Shown piece after piece: positions 41,632-50,867 of a DNA stretch of 64,000 nt (positions are counted from its first letter, which is position 1; the number at the start of each line of letters is the position of its first letter). A model generated the notes under the pieces. That model saw only the letters and a program-made list of their open reading frames with translations. It made no database searches and was not told the origin of the DNA. Made by a program: the position numbers and the translations under genes. Source of the stretch: Neobacillus mesonae (GTDB lineage Bacteria; Bacillota; Bacilli; Bacillales; Cytobacillaceae). Location: NCBI RefSeq assembly GCF_001636315.1, contig NZ_KV440949.1, positions 63,203 to 127,202 of the forward strand, written 5' to 3'.

Positions 41632-43068
41632 TTATATATTCACCCCTTTTCCCTCATTAATTGGACTATTTAATTGTTCTGACTCTCCCTCCTCCTCTTC
41701 GGTATGGCTGGTCAATACTTCAATCGGTGTTGTTTCAAAGATCCTTTTTTTCATAACAAACTTTACCCAACAAAAAGAATAAACTACTGTTAAAGTTAAA
41801 AATATTATTGTATAGGTGTAAATGTTCATTTTAATGGTTGGGTCCGGGAAAATATTAAAGATTACATATAGCATCCCGATTATACCAATTATTTGGAAGG
41901 TGAAACCGAACGGTGATTTGAACCCTCTTTTTATATTCGGATATTTAAGTCGTAAAATGATCACATTTAAATGGGCAATGATATAGGCAACCATCCAACA
42001 CAGACATCCGGCCAAAATAAATGTGGTAATCGACGAACTATTCGTTATTCCAATCAGTAAGAAGAACACAAACAGTAAAGACATGAAGAGAATCGCAACC
42101 CAAGGAATACCCCAGCGATTTAACTTACTAAAAACTTTCGGCATTTGACCTTCTAATGCCATTGCGTAAAGCATCCTTGAAATGGAGCTAATAAGAGTGT
42201 TTAACGTACTAGATGTCGCAAGGATTGTGACAATTCCCATCCAAATAAGTCCTGTGTCACCTAACATGGCTTTAGCTGCATCAACATGTGGTGAGGCAGA
42301 TTCTGCCAAACCTTCTAGTGGAGCGTACTTGATTGAAGCGAATCCAAAGATGAGGTCAGCAATGAAAATGATGACCAAACCTAAGATCATGGATAAGGGG
42401 ATATAGATTTTCGGTTTCTTAATTTCCTCAGCCAGCGGCGTAACAAACTCTACCCCTACGAAGAGCCAAAAGGCTAAAGCAGTTAAACTTAACACACCCC
42501 ATCCCATTGGATTAAAATCTAGTGTATTTGTCACAGGGGTCCCTGTGGCATTTCCTGTTAACCCAATAATCCCGAGTGTAACGGTGGATCCTATTAATAG
42601 GGTAGTTAATATTGTCTGCGTCCAACTGAAAACCTTAACACCAAATAAGTTACTAATACCTAGAAATAAAACAACCACAATGGATACCAATACTGGATTA
42701 ATTTTTACAGAAAAGACCTCTGTAACAATAAATCCTGAAATAGCCGCTTCCGCACTTCCTGCAAAAATAGTAACCAGAACATAACCGCTTATGACGGCAA
42801 CCATTCCAACAAACGGCCCCATTGCTGGCAGTGTAAAATGATTAATTCCTCCTGCCCGAGGAATAATTCCTGACAATTCAGAAAAAGAAAACGCAACACA
42901 TAGATTGAGGAATAAGGCAAATAGCATGGCAATGATGAAACCTTTACCTCCAATACCAAATCCCTGCCCTAATGATACTAATGCACTAGAGCTTACGACA
43001 ATTCCGACAGCTGTTGCCACTGCCCCCCATAATCCTAATGACCTGATTAATTGCTTACTCAATAGCAT
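41632..43068 (-). CDS. APC family amino acid/polyamine permease
   Basis: About 478 residues with twelve hydrophobic segments. SLGLWGAVATAVGIVVSSSA and FSFSELSGIIPRAGG are the family marks of segments 1 and 2; ALAFWLFVGVEFVTPLAEEI is segment 6. It should import an amino acid or amine in exchange or with protons. The start ATG 43068 follows GAAGGGGGAATT; the 12 extra codons upstream lack a ribosome site. Between the NCS1 permease and aminotransferase genes of the amine cluster. Confidence 0.9.
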   Translation of the reverse strand: MLLSKQLIRSLGLWGAVATAVGIVVSSSALVSLGQGFGIGGKGFIIAMLFALFLNLCVAFSFSELSGIIPRAGGINHFTLPAMGPFVGMVAVISGYVLVTIFAGSAEAAISGFIVTEVFSVKINPVLVSIVVVLFLGISNLFGVKVFSWTQTILTTLLIGSTVTLGIIGLTGNATGTPVTNTLDFNPMGWGVLSLTALAFWLFVGVEFVTPLAEEIKKPKIYIPLSMILGLVIIFIADLIFGFASIKYAPLEGLAESASPHVDAAKAMLGDTGLIWMGIVTILATSSTLNTLISSISRMLYAMALEGQMPKVFSKLNRWGIPWVAILFMSLLFVFFLLIGITNSSSITTFILAGCLCWMVAYIIAHLNVIILRLKYPNIKRGFKSPFGFTFQIIGIIGMLYVIFNIFPDPTIKMNIYTYTIIFLTLTVVYSFCWVKFVMKKRIFETTPIEVLTSHTEEEEGESEQLNSPINEGKGVNI

Positions 43069-43164
43069 AATTCCCCCTTCATTTGAAATAGGTTGATAAT
43101 ACACAACAGGGTATCAATTTAAAGAAATCGATTATCACAAATAAGTTTAAAATGAATGATCATC

Positions 43165-44541
43165 TTAAACAGTTCTCTCACTAGTCGAAGTAATATAGGT
43201 TCTTTTCTTCATTTTTTCATAGCCTAAATACATGCTTAGGGAAAGAACAATTCCTACTACCCATGCAATATCTAACCCATCCATCATTTTAGAAATAGGG
43301 CCTTGGTAGATTCCCGTATTGGTAAAAGGAATTTGACTAATGACTGTAATAAGATAAATGATAATAGAGCTAAGGCGTAATTTACCAAAAACACCATTTT
43401 TCTCGACAAAATCATCAGGCTTATAATCTTGCCGTTTAAGGAGGTAAAAATCGGTTAAGTTAATAACACTCCATGGGACAATAAAGAAAAGGATAAATCC
43501 TAGATAAAGCTGAAAATAGCCCATAAAATTACCAGCCCCAACCGTGGCCGCCAATGCTAAAAGACACCCGACCAGAAGAGAAGCTAGAACACGTATTTTG
43601 ATAGTTGTAGTGAATTTAACGAAATTACTTGCTATAGATAAGAGGATGATCCCTGCCCCATAAATATTTAACGAGTTGATTACAATCAATCCTAAAGATA
43701 ACAAAATGACAATAACAGTTCCCATACCACCGCCTAATTCCTTTATTTGTCCCATCACATTACCATCAATCACCATCGTTGCAACGGCTGCACCTAACAG
43801 CATCAGCCAAGTAGAGCTAAGAAAACTCCCTAAATAGCTGTAAACAAATGTTTTTTTAGACTCCTTTGGATGCATATATCTTGAATGGTCTGACACGTAG
43901 GGACCATAAGTGATTTGCCACGTTATTGAAATCGAGGTGGCAAGTATAAATTGGCTAAAGGAAAACCCTCCGCGATTTAGCATTTCCATCGAAATATTGC
44001 CAAGGACAAGGAACGTTAAAATAATAAAAATAATCGTGTAAACAATTGTGTATATTTTCATTGATTTCTGGATAAGACCCTGCCCATAAATTGCCAATAA
44101 CACCATCGGTATGAGGCTGAAGAGTACTGTTCCATTAATATTAATTCCCAATGTTTCATTAATCCCCTGACCAACTAACACGGTATTACTTGCTCCGTAT
44201 CCCATATACATAATAAAGACGATTAACATCGGTAAGATGACACCAAAATATCCAAACTGCGCTCTGCTTTGCATCACTTGCGGTATACCAAGTTTTGGAC
44301 CTTGTGCAGAATGGAGGGCCATGACAATGGCACCTAACGCATGGCCAAGAATAATGGATAACGCTGCCCACCAAAAATTCAATCCAATAACAATAGCTAA
44401 TGCTCCCGTAACTAATGTGGTAGAAACAGTATTGGCAGCATACCAAGTGAAGAATAATTCCTTTGGTTTACCTCTTCGCTCTTCTAATGGGATAAATTCG
44501 TAACTTTTTTGTTCAATAGAATTTGAATGTTGATCAGCCAT
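43165..44541 (-). CDS. NCS1 family purine/cytosine-type permease
   Basis: 458 residues, twelve hydrophobic segments, cytosine-permease/CodB-PucI superfamily: FFTWYAANTVSTTLVTGALA at segment 1, GPKLGIPQVMQSRAQFGYFG and ITWQITYGPYVSDHSRYMHP. NCS1 carriers take up nucleobases, allantoin, hydantoins or thiamine; some relatives accept other N-compounds. GGAAGTG lies before ATG 44541. In the amine-degradation set between aldehyde dehydrogenase and the APC permease. A hairpin GGCTTCCA...TGGAAGCC lies in the 104 bases upstream. Confidence 0.9.
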   Translation of the reverse strand: MADQHSNSIEQKSYEFIPLEERRGKPKELFFTWYAANTVSTTLVTGALAIVIGLNFWWAALSIILGHALGAIVMALHSAQGPKLGIPQVMQSRAQFGYFGVILPMLIVFIMYMGYGASNTVLVGQGINETLGININGTVLFSLIPMVLLAIYGQGLIQKSMKIYTIVYTIIFIILTFLVLGNISMEMLNRGGFSFSQFILATSISITWQITYGPYVSDHSRYMHPKESKKTFVYSYLGSFLSSTWLMLLGAAVATMVIDGNVMGQIKELGGGMGTVIVILLSLGLIVINSLNIYGAGIILLSIASNFVKFTTTIKIRVLASLLVGCLLALAATVGAGNFMGYFQLYLGFILFFIVPWSVINLTDFYLLKRQDYKPDDFVEKNGVFGKLRLSSIIIYLITVISQIPFTNTGIYQGPISKMMDGLDIAWVVGIVLSLSMYLGYEKMKKRTYITSTSERTV

Positions 44542-44583
44542 TCTATCACTTCCTTTTCATTTTTATATTTTTTAACATAGGAA

Positions 44584-44636
44584 AGGCTTCCATAAGAAGA
44601 TAATCCTATACTATCCTTCTATTCTTGGAAGCCTCT
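44584..44636 (-). terminator. Hairpin between aldehyde dehydrogenase and NCS1 permease
   Basis: GAGGCTTCCA and TGGAAGCCTTTC pair across about 30 bases on the minus strand, just after the dehydrogenase stop. Weak T-run, so it may only attenuate or process the transcript. Confidence 0.5.
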
Positions 44637-44645
44637 CAATTAAAA

Positions 44646-46127
44646 TTACTGTAAATTAATCCATACACTTTTTACCTCTGTGTAATTTTCCAATGCATAA
44701 GAACCCATATCACGACCAAAACCAGATTGTTTATATCCCCCGAACGGTGAAGCAGGATCCACCATACTGTAACAGTTAACCCATACACTTCCGGCTTTAA
44801 GACGATTAGCAATATAATGCGCATTTTTTACATTCTCGGTCCATACACCAGCAGCTAATCCATATGGTGAATTATTGGCACGTTCAATAATTTCATCCAT
44901 ATCATCGTAAGGCATAGCCACCACAACTGGACCAAATATTTCCTCCCTGGCAATTCTCATTCCTTCGGATACCCCAGCAAAAATGGTTGGTTTCACGAAA
45001 TAGCCTTCTTCGGTCTTTTCCCCGCCTGAAAGACATTCAGCCCCTTCATTCCTGCCGATATTAATATAATTCAACACCCGTTCCTGCTGCTCAATGGATA
45101 CAAGTGGTCCCATTTGAGTATCTTCGTATAGACCATTCCCTAATTTTACTTTTTCAGCAAATGAAGCTAAATCTGCGACAACATTGTCATACGATTTCTT
45201 TTGAATATAAACACGTGAACCTGCACTGCATATTTCACCTTGGTTCGTCATAATTCCCGAGAAGACACCTGGTACTGCCTTTGACATATCGGCATCTGGT
45301 AAAATGATATTAGGAGATTTTCCACCTAATTCTAAGGAAACACGCTTCATCGTATTTGACGCTTCACGCATAATTAATTTTCCTACTTCAGTAGAACCTG
45401 TAAATGCTATTTTATTAACATCGGGATGTTTTACCAGGGATGCTCCCGCCGTTTCACCAAATCCCGGAACAATATTAATAACTCCTTCTGGAAAACCTAC
45501 TTCTTGTATTAATTTCCCTAAATACAATGCCGTTAAGGGAGTCTGTTCAGCGGGTTTTAATACTACAGTACATCCAGTTGCAAGGGCAGGAGCTACTTTC
45601 CACGAAGCAATCATCAATGGAAAATTCCAAGGAATAATTTGCCCGGTTACTCCAACCGGTTCGTGGCGTGTGTAGTTAAAGAAAGAACCCGACACTGGTA
45701 TCGTTTGGCCCGTAATCTTAGTAGTCCACCCAGCAAAATACCTAAACTGTTCAATTGTACCTGGTAAATCTATGATTCTTGCCTCATTTATTGGCTTTCC
45801 ATTATCAAGGGTTTCCAATTGTGCTAGTTCTTCCTTATGTTCTTCGATTCGATCCGCCAGTCGATATATTAAATGGCCTCTTTCTGCAGCACTCATTTTT
45901 GACCATGGACCTTGTTCAAACGCTCTCTTAGCCGCCTGGACTGCTTTATGGATATCCCTTTGGTCGCCCTCACTTACAATAGCCAATACTTCCCCAGTTG
46001 CCGGATTGTAAGTATTAAAAGTTTTACCAGATTCAGCCTCAACGAACTCCCCATTAATAAATAATTTCTTAGTACCATTTAAGAATTCTGCGACTCTAGG
46101 TAATAATGTGATTGTCTGAGTGTTCAT
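44646..46127 (-). CDS. Aldehyde dehydrogenase (NAD-dependent)
   Basis: 493 residues of the ALDH superfamily. Catalytic Cys in NQGEICSAGSR and Glu in SLELGGKSPN; NAD site with WNFPLMIASWKVAPALATG and FTGSTEVGK. Closest in pattern to betaine/gamma-glutamyl-aminobutyraldehyde type dehydrogenases that oxidise amino-aldehydes. AGGGGGATTCTT precedes ATG 46127. It lies 41 bases after the amidohydrolase gene and would oxidise the aldehyde released by the aminotransferase of the same cluster. Confidence 0.95.
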   Translation of the reverse strand: MNTQTITLLPRVAEFLNGTKKLFINGEFVEAESGKTFNTYNPATGEVLAIVSEGDQRDIHKAVQAAKRAFEQGPWSKMSAAERGHLIYRLADRIEEHKEELAQLETLDNGKPINEARIIDLPGTIEQFRYFAGWTTKITGQTIPVSGSFFNYTRHEPVGVTGQIIPWNFPLMIASWKVAPALATGCTVVLKPAEQTPLTALYLGKLIQEVGFPEGVINIVPGFGETAGASLVKHPDVNKIAFTGSTEVGKLIMREASNTMKRVSLELGGKSPNIILPDADMSKAVPGVFSGIMTNQGEICSAGSRVYIQKKSYDNVVADLASFAEKVKLGNGLYEDTQMGPLVSIEQQERVLNYINIGRNEGAECLSGGEKTEEGYFVKPTIFAGVSEGMRIAREEIFGPVVVAMPYDDMDEIIERANNSPYGLAAGVWTENVKNAHYIANRLKAGSVWVNCYSMVDPASPFGGYKQSGFGRDMGSYALENYTEVKSVWINLQ

Positions 46128-46168
46128 AAGAATCCCCCTCTATTAATTGATTAAATACTTTAAAGGTA

Positions 46169-47287
46169 TTAAACTAGCACTTTCAAAGAGCTCCAATATT
46201 CAGATTGAATCTCAATTACTTTATTGATCACATTTTTTTGATGTTCATATAAATAATCCGGATACCCATTGGCTCCAGCTACAAATGGATCCACTACGTC
46301 AGTCTTAATGCCGCTAAGAGTTTCAATTATGCGAAGTGTGCAAAAGGGAACATAGGCATTGCTATATCCGCCTTCATGGCAGAAAACTATTTTTTTATTA
46401 CAGTGCTTTTCAGCAATCTCCATCATTAATTCTGTCATCTTTCCAAACCCTTCAGCAGTTACTCTCATTCTGCCTAATGGATCATATATACTTGGATCCT
46501 GTCCAGCTGATACAATGATAAGTTGGGGTTTATAATCATCTGCCAAAGGTGCGATAATCGACTTAAATACTTCTAAATAACCGGCATTCCCAGTGCCTGG
46601 CGGTAATGGTATATTCACATTAAACCCGCGACCGCTGTCCTCACCAACATCTTCTGCATACCCTGAATTATCAGGAAAATTCAAGTCCTCATGAATGGAA
46701 ATAAATAATACATTTGGATCATGATAAAACGCTTTCTCTGTGCCGTTTCCATGGTGAACATCCCAATCCAAAATCATAATTCTATCTAAACCATATTTTT
46801 CCCTGGCATATTTAGCTGCAATGGCTACATTGTTGAATATACAAAATCCTATCCCCATATCCGCTTCAGCATGATGCCCTGGTGGTCGTGTAAGGGCATA
46901 AGCATTTTCCACCTCTGATTGCATAACCGCGTCAACTGCGGTTATTGCCCCACCGGTTGATAATAAGGCAATTTCGTACGACCCTCTGCCAACAATGGCA
47001 TGATCCCCTGCGTCACCACCAGTGGTGTCACTTAATAATTTGACTTTTTCGATATAATTAGTGGTGTGAAATAATTTAATTTCCTCTAACGTTGCGGGTC
47101 TTGGATCAATCCTTTTTAGTTTTTTCATGATTCCACACCGTTCCATCAGATTATTGACTCGTCTTTTTGTGGCAGGATCCTCAGAAAAAACATCCTTTTC
47201 TAAATATCCCCCTGAAGGTAGAAAAAGTGTTCCACTACCTGTGTCATGCCAAAAATAACTTTCATCATAAATATAACCAGTTTTCAT
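46169..47287 (-). CDS. Class II histone-deacetylase-like amidohydrolase (acetylpolyamine type)
   Basis: Zinc amidohydrolase of about 372 residues. Motifs in order: RPPGHHAEADMGIGFC (charge-relay His pair), MILDWDVHHGNGTEKAFYHD (zinc Asp and His), SAGQDPSIYDPLGRM (zinc Asp) and FCHEGGYSNAY (catalytic Tyr). It aligns well from memory with the Bordetella/Alcaligenes HDAH and with acetylpolyamine amidohydrolases, not with AcuC. Start ATG 47287 after TAGGAGGGACTGT. As first gene of the cluster with SpuC-like aminotransferase and aldehyde dehydrogenase, deacetylation of an acetylated amine is the likely step. Confidence 0.9.
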   Translation of the reverse strand: MKTGYIYDESYFWHDTGSGTLFLPSGGYLEKDVFSEDPATKRRVNNLMERCGIMKKLKRIDPRPATLEEIKLFHTTNYIEKVKLLSDTTGGDAGDHAIVGRGSYEIALLSTGGAITAVDAVMQSEVENAYALTRPPGHHAEADMGIGFCIFNNVAIAAKYAREKYGLDRIMILDWDVHHGNGTEKAFYHDPNVLFISIHEDLNFPDNSGYAEDVGEDSGRGFNVNIPLPPGTGNAGYLEVFKSIIAPLADDYKPQLIIVSAGQDPSIYDPLGRMRVTAEGFGKMTELMMEIAEKHCNKKIVFCHEGGYSNAYVPFCTLRIIETLSGIKTDVVDPFVAGANGYPDYLYEHQKNVINKVIEIQSEYWSSLKVLV

Positions 47288-47482
47288 ACAGTCCCTCCTA
47301 ATCATTTACTTGATTTATCTTTCGGAATCTCTACTTTCATAGTGATACCTGCGAATGGATAAATAAATATTTCCCCCTTATAAAAAATATCAATAAAGGA
47401 ATTTATCCTTATTTATTCCCTATTAAAATATAGTTTTTATTCTGAAAATTGTCAAGTTTCAAAAAGGAGTTTATGATTTTTA

Positions 47483-48181
47483 TTATCCAAGATAAGACCG
47501 ATGGACAATCTCGCTTTCTTTTAGTTCTTGTTTGGTTCCTTGGCCCGCTAATCGGCCTGCCATGAGGACGTAGCCGCGGCTGCAGAAATCAATGGCCATT
47601 TCGGCATTTTGGTCGACTAATAGGATGGTTGTTCCTTGTTGATGCAATTCTGTGATTTTTTCATAGACTTCGAATACTAGTTTTGGAGACAACCCCATGG
47701 ACGGTTCATCCAATAATAGAAGTTTAGGGCGTGTCATCATCGCCCTTGCAATGGCAAGCATTTGCTGCTCTCCACCCGACATCAGCCCAGCCAATTGGTC
47801 TCTTCTTTCGCGAAGAATGGGAAAAGGCTCTGTCACCTCTTCTGCCCTTTGCTGCCTTTCTTTTACAGGCAGGGTATAGCCTCCTAACAGCAAGTTATCC
47901 CATACCGAAAGCAGCGGAAACACATGTCTTCCTTCGGGTACTAGCGTCATGCCGCGGCTGACAAGCTTAAAAGTTTTTTCCTTAATAATTGATTTTCCAT
48001 TAAGCTGAATATCCCCGCTTTTCGGACGAAGCTCTCCGATAATCGTTTTTAACAGCGTGCTTTTACCCGCACCATTGGCCCCGATGACGGAAACGGCTTC
48101 CCGCTCTTCCACTTTTAAACTAACATTGTCTAATGCACATATTTGGCCATAATATGTACTTAAATTTTGGACATTAAGCAT
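47483..48181 (-). CDS. livF: LIV-type ABC transporter ATPase LivF
   Basis: 232-residue ATP-binding subunit of a branched-chain-amino-acid-type (HAAT) importer. Walker A GANGAGKSTL, signature LMSGGEQQML, Walker B LLLLDEPSMG, and the His switch replaced by LLVDQN as usual in LivF. Last gene of the hpaB-livKHMGF operon; its start overlaps livG by 8 bases. Drives uptake together with LivG at the cytoplasmic face. Confidence 0.95.
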   Translation of the reverse strand: MLNVQNLSTYYGQICALDNVSLKVEEREAVSVIGANGAGKSTLLKTIIGELRPKSGDIQLNGKSIIKEKTFKLVSRGMTLVPEGRHVFPLLSVWDNLLLGGYTLPVKERQQRAEEVTEPFPILRERRDQLAGLMSGGEQQMLAIARAMMTRPKLLLLDEPSMGLSPKLVFEVYEKITELHQQGTTILLVDQNAEMAIDFCSRGYVLMAGRLAGQGTKQELKESEIVHRSYLG

Positions 48182-48962
48182 TCACCTCAGCCCTCCCCAT
48201 ATAAGCCTCCATTACAGCCGGATGATTTTGAATCAGTTCAGGAGGACCTTCTACCAATTTTCCGCCAAAATTGATCACCGTGATTTGATCGGACAACGTA
48301 TTTACTAGATGCATATCATGGGCAATAATTAATATGGTGATCCCTTGAGTATTCACCTGTGAAAATAGCTGCATCAATTCCTTCGTTTCTTTCTGGTTCA
48401 TCCCAGCGGTAGGTTCATCTAGTAATAATAAGAGTGGATTTGTCGCCAAGGCTCTAGCGATTTCTACCCGCCGCTGGTTCCCGTACGAGAGTTTCGCGGC
48501 ATATTCATGACGGATCTCCCACAACCCGACAAATTGCAGAATCTCTTCAATCCGTGCCTTTGCCTGTCGTTCCTTCTCGCGGAATTCCTTTGTTCGTAAA
48601 ACAGCTGGAAGCAGCTTGCCGCCCGTAAATAAATAGGTTCCAATTAAAACGGTTTCAAATACCGTCATATCCGGAAATAGACGGATATTTTGGAAGGTAC
48701 GTGAGATCCCATGCTGGGCAATTTTATCCGGCCGTAAAGAAGTAATGTCTGTGTCCAATAATTGAATTTTTCCTTCATTAGGGGAAATAACACCCGTAAT
48801 CAAATTGAATAATGTACTTTTTCCCGCTCCGTTCGGACCTATAATGGCATGAATATTATTTTGTGTAACAGAAAAAGATAGATCATTAACTGCTTTTACT
48901 CCGCCAAAAGACTTTGAAAGGTGATCAACTGTTAAAATAGATGTCCTATTGTTACTGTTCAT
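48174..48962 (-). CDS. livG: LIV-type ABC transporter ATPase LivG
   Basis: 262-residue ATP-binding subunit. Walker A GPNGAGKSTLFN, signature LSYGNQRRVEIA, Walker B LLLLDEPTAGM, His in IIAHDM. C-terminal extension AVMEAYMGR is typical of LivG. Overlaps livM by 11 bases and livF by 8, so translation is coupled. Confidence 0.95.
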   Translation of the reverse strand: MNSNNRTSILTVDHLSKSFGGVKAVNDLSFSVTQNNIHAIIGPNGAGKSTLFNLITGVISPNEGKIQLLDTDITSLRPDKIAQHGISRTFQNIRLFPDMTVFETVLIGTYLFTGGKLLPAVLRTKEFREKERQAKARIEEILQFVGLWEIRHEYAAKLSYGNQRRVEIARALATNPLLLLLDEPTAGMNQKETKELMQLFSQVNTQGITILIIAHDMHLVNTLSDQITVINFGGKLVEGPPELIQNHPAVMEAYMGRAEVNA

Positions 48963-49977
48963 AACTCAATCCCTCCTTCTCTACAGCAGTTTTTTCTACC
49001 TGTACATTTCTTTGGAGGAAGCGTTTCTTCAACATTTGGAATAAGCCCATGATTCCCTTAGGGAAAAACATAATCATGACGACAATCAAAAATCCATAAA
49101 TTAACATCCTTAATTCAGGTGTTTCCCTTAATGCTTCTGAAGAAACGGTTAAAATGGATGCACCAATGATCGCCCCAGCAACAGACCCCTGCCCGCCAAT
49201 CATCACCATTGTCAAAATCGTAACTGACATCCCAAAAGCGAATGTCTCCGGACTTACCACGTGCAGGAAATGGGCATATAATCCACCCGCCGCCCCACAG
49301 AAGGCCGCTGAAATCGTAAACATCGTGACTTTCGTCTTAAACACTGGAATTCCCATGGCTTGGGCGGCCAATTCATCGTCACGAATCGCGGTGCATGCCC
49401 GTCCAAACCCTGATTTAATGATCAGCCTGGTGATCAAAATCCCTAGGTACACAAAGATCAGTAACAATGGAAAATAATCATGATATTGAAGAAATGAATA
49501 TTCAAATGATCCTATCTTTACCGTAGGCGGGGCGGGTATTCCCGCAATTCCCATCGGTCCGCCAGTTAAATCGGTCCAGTTGAGAAAAACCAGCCAAATG
49601 ATGGTACCGAAGGCAAGTGTCGCCATGACGAGATATTCTTCAATTAACTTTAAGCCAATGAATCCAATGATGAATCCGATGACAGCTGTAACCACGATGG
49701 AAAGCGGCAGCGTCAGCCAAAAGGAAAATCCTAATTTTTTGGCAAGAATGGCCGCAACGTATGCCCCTACCCCAAAGAATGCTCCATGCCCAACTGACAC
49801 CTGACCCGTGTAACCTACGATTAAGTCCAATCCGAGGGCAAGGAGGGCATAGATTAAAATAAGGTTAATAATGTACATGAAGTAAGGATTCATGATTCCT
49901 AACGGCAGGAAAAATAAAGCAATTCCCGCGATGATCAGAATGGTTTTTCGAATACTTGATCTTTTCATTACGTCCAT
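48952..49977 (-). CDS. livM: LIV-type ABC transporter permease LivM
   Basis: About 341 residues with roughly ten hydrophobic segments; ALLALGLDLIVGYTGQVSVG and IRDDELAAQAMGIPVFKTK are the LivM marks. I start it at ATG 49977 after AAAGGGGGGAGCTGT, 13 bases downstream of livH, rather than at the longer frame to 50010. Forms the membrane channel with LivH. Confidence 0.93.
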   Translation of the reverse strand: MDVMKRSSIRKTILIIAGIALFFLPLGIMNPYFMYIINLILIYALLALGLDLIVGYTGQVSVGHGAFFGVGAYVAAILAKKLGFSFWLTLPLSIVVTAVIGFIIGFIGLKLIEEYLVMATLAFGTIIWLVFLNWTDLTGGPMGIAGIPAPPTVKIGSFEYSFLQYHDYFPLLLIFVYLGILITRLIIKSGFGRACTAIRDDELAAQAMGIPVFKTKVTMFTISAAFCGAAGGLYAHFLHVVSPETFAFGMSVTILTMVMIGGQGSVAGAIIGASILTVSSEALRETPELRMLIYGFLIVVMIMFFPKGIMGLFQMLKKRFLQRNVQVEKTAVEKEGLSYEQ

Positions 49978-49990
49978 ACAGCTCCCCCCT

Positions 49991-50857
49991 TTATACTTTT
50001 TGCTGAACAACCTTGCCGAAAATCCCCTGTGGACGAACTAACAAAATAAATAATAAGATGACCATTGCTACTGCATCACGATATCCTGAGGAAATGAACC
50101 CTGCGGCAAAGCTTTCGATAACCCCCAGCATTAATCCGGCAATCATGGCACCGGGAATATTCCCCATGCCGCCCATAACAGAGGCAGTGAATCCTTTTAG
50201 GCCTGCAAAGATCCCCATCGTTGGATACACTAAAAATACTGGTCCTACTAAAATACCTGCGAGTGCCCCTACCGCTGAACCAATCGCAAATGTAATCGAA
50301 ATAATTTTATTCGCATTAATCCCCATCAATTGTGTAGCATTGATATTTTGTGCAGCGGCCTGAACCGCTTTTCCCATCAGCGTTCTATTAATAAATAACT
50401 CTAACGTAATCATCACCAGTATGGTTAAGATAATGATAAAAATATAGTGTTGGTTGATCATCATATCTCCCACCTGAATATTTTTCGAGAGAAATGGTGA
50501 CGTCAATCGTTCTGGTGTTGCCCCCCAAATGTATTGTGCTAAGTTTTGCAGCAGAATCGAGATCCCAATCGCTGCAATCAATAGATTTAATTTAGGGGCA
50601 CTTCTCATTCTCAAGTACACCACTTTCTCCATTAAATACCCAAGCAAGGCTCCTGCCAGTACCCCCCCAAGGTACGCGATCCAAATAGGTGTATCTAATA
50701 ATAGAAGATAAAGGGACACGAATGCCCCTCCCATATATACTTCTCCATGTGCAAAATTGATAAAGCGAAGCACGTTCCATACCATCGTATAGCCAATTGC
50801 CATTAACGCATAAATGCTGCCAAGAACAATTCCATTTATTAATTGATCGACAAACAT
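49991..50857 (-). CDS. livH: LIV-type ABC transporter permease LivH
   Basis: 288 residues, about eight hydrophobic segments; NGIVLGSIYALMAIGYTMVW, then NFAHGEVYMGGAF, and GGMGNIPGAMIAGLMLGVIE are family motifs. AGGGGGATTGGG precedes ATG 50857, 10 bases after livK. Partner of LivM. Confidence 0.95.
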   Translation of the reverse strand: MFVDQLINGIVLGSIYALMAIGYTMVWNVLRFINFAHGEVYMGGAFVSLYLLLLDTPIWIAYLGGVLAGALLGYLMEKVVYLRMRSAPKLNLLIAAIGISILLQNLAQYIWGATPERLTSPFLSKNIQVGDMMINQHYIFIIILTILVMITLELFINRTLMGKAVQAAAQNINATQLMGINANKIISITFAIGSAVGALAGILVGPVFLVYPTMGIFAGLKGFTASVMGGMGNIPGAMIAGLMLGVIESFAAGFISSGYRDAVAMVILLFILLVRPQGIFGKVVQQKV

Positions 50858-50867
50858 CCCAATCCCC

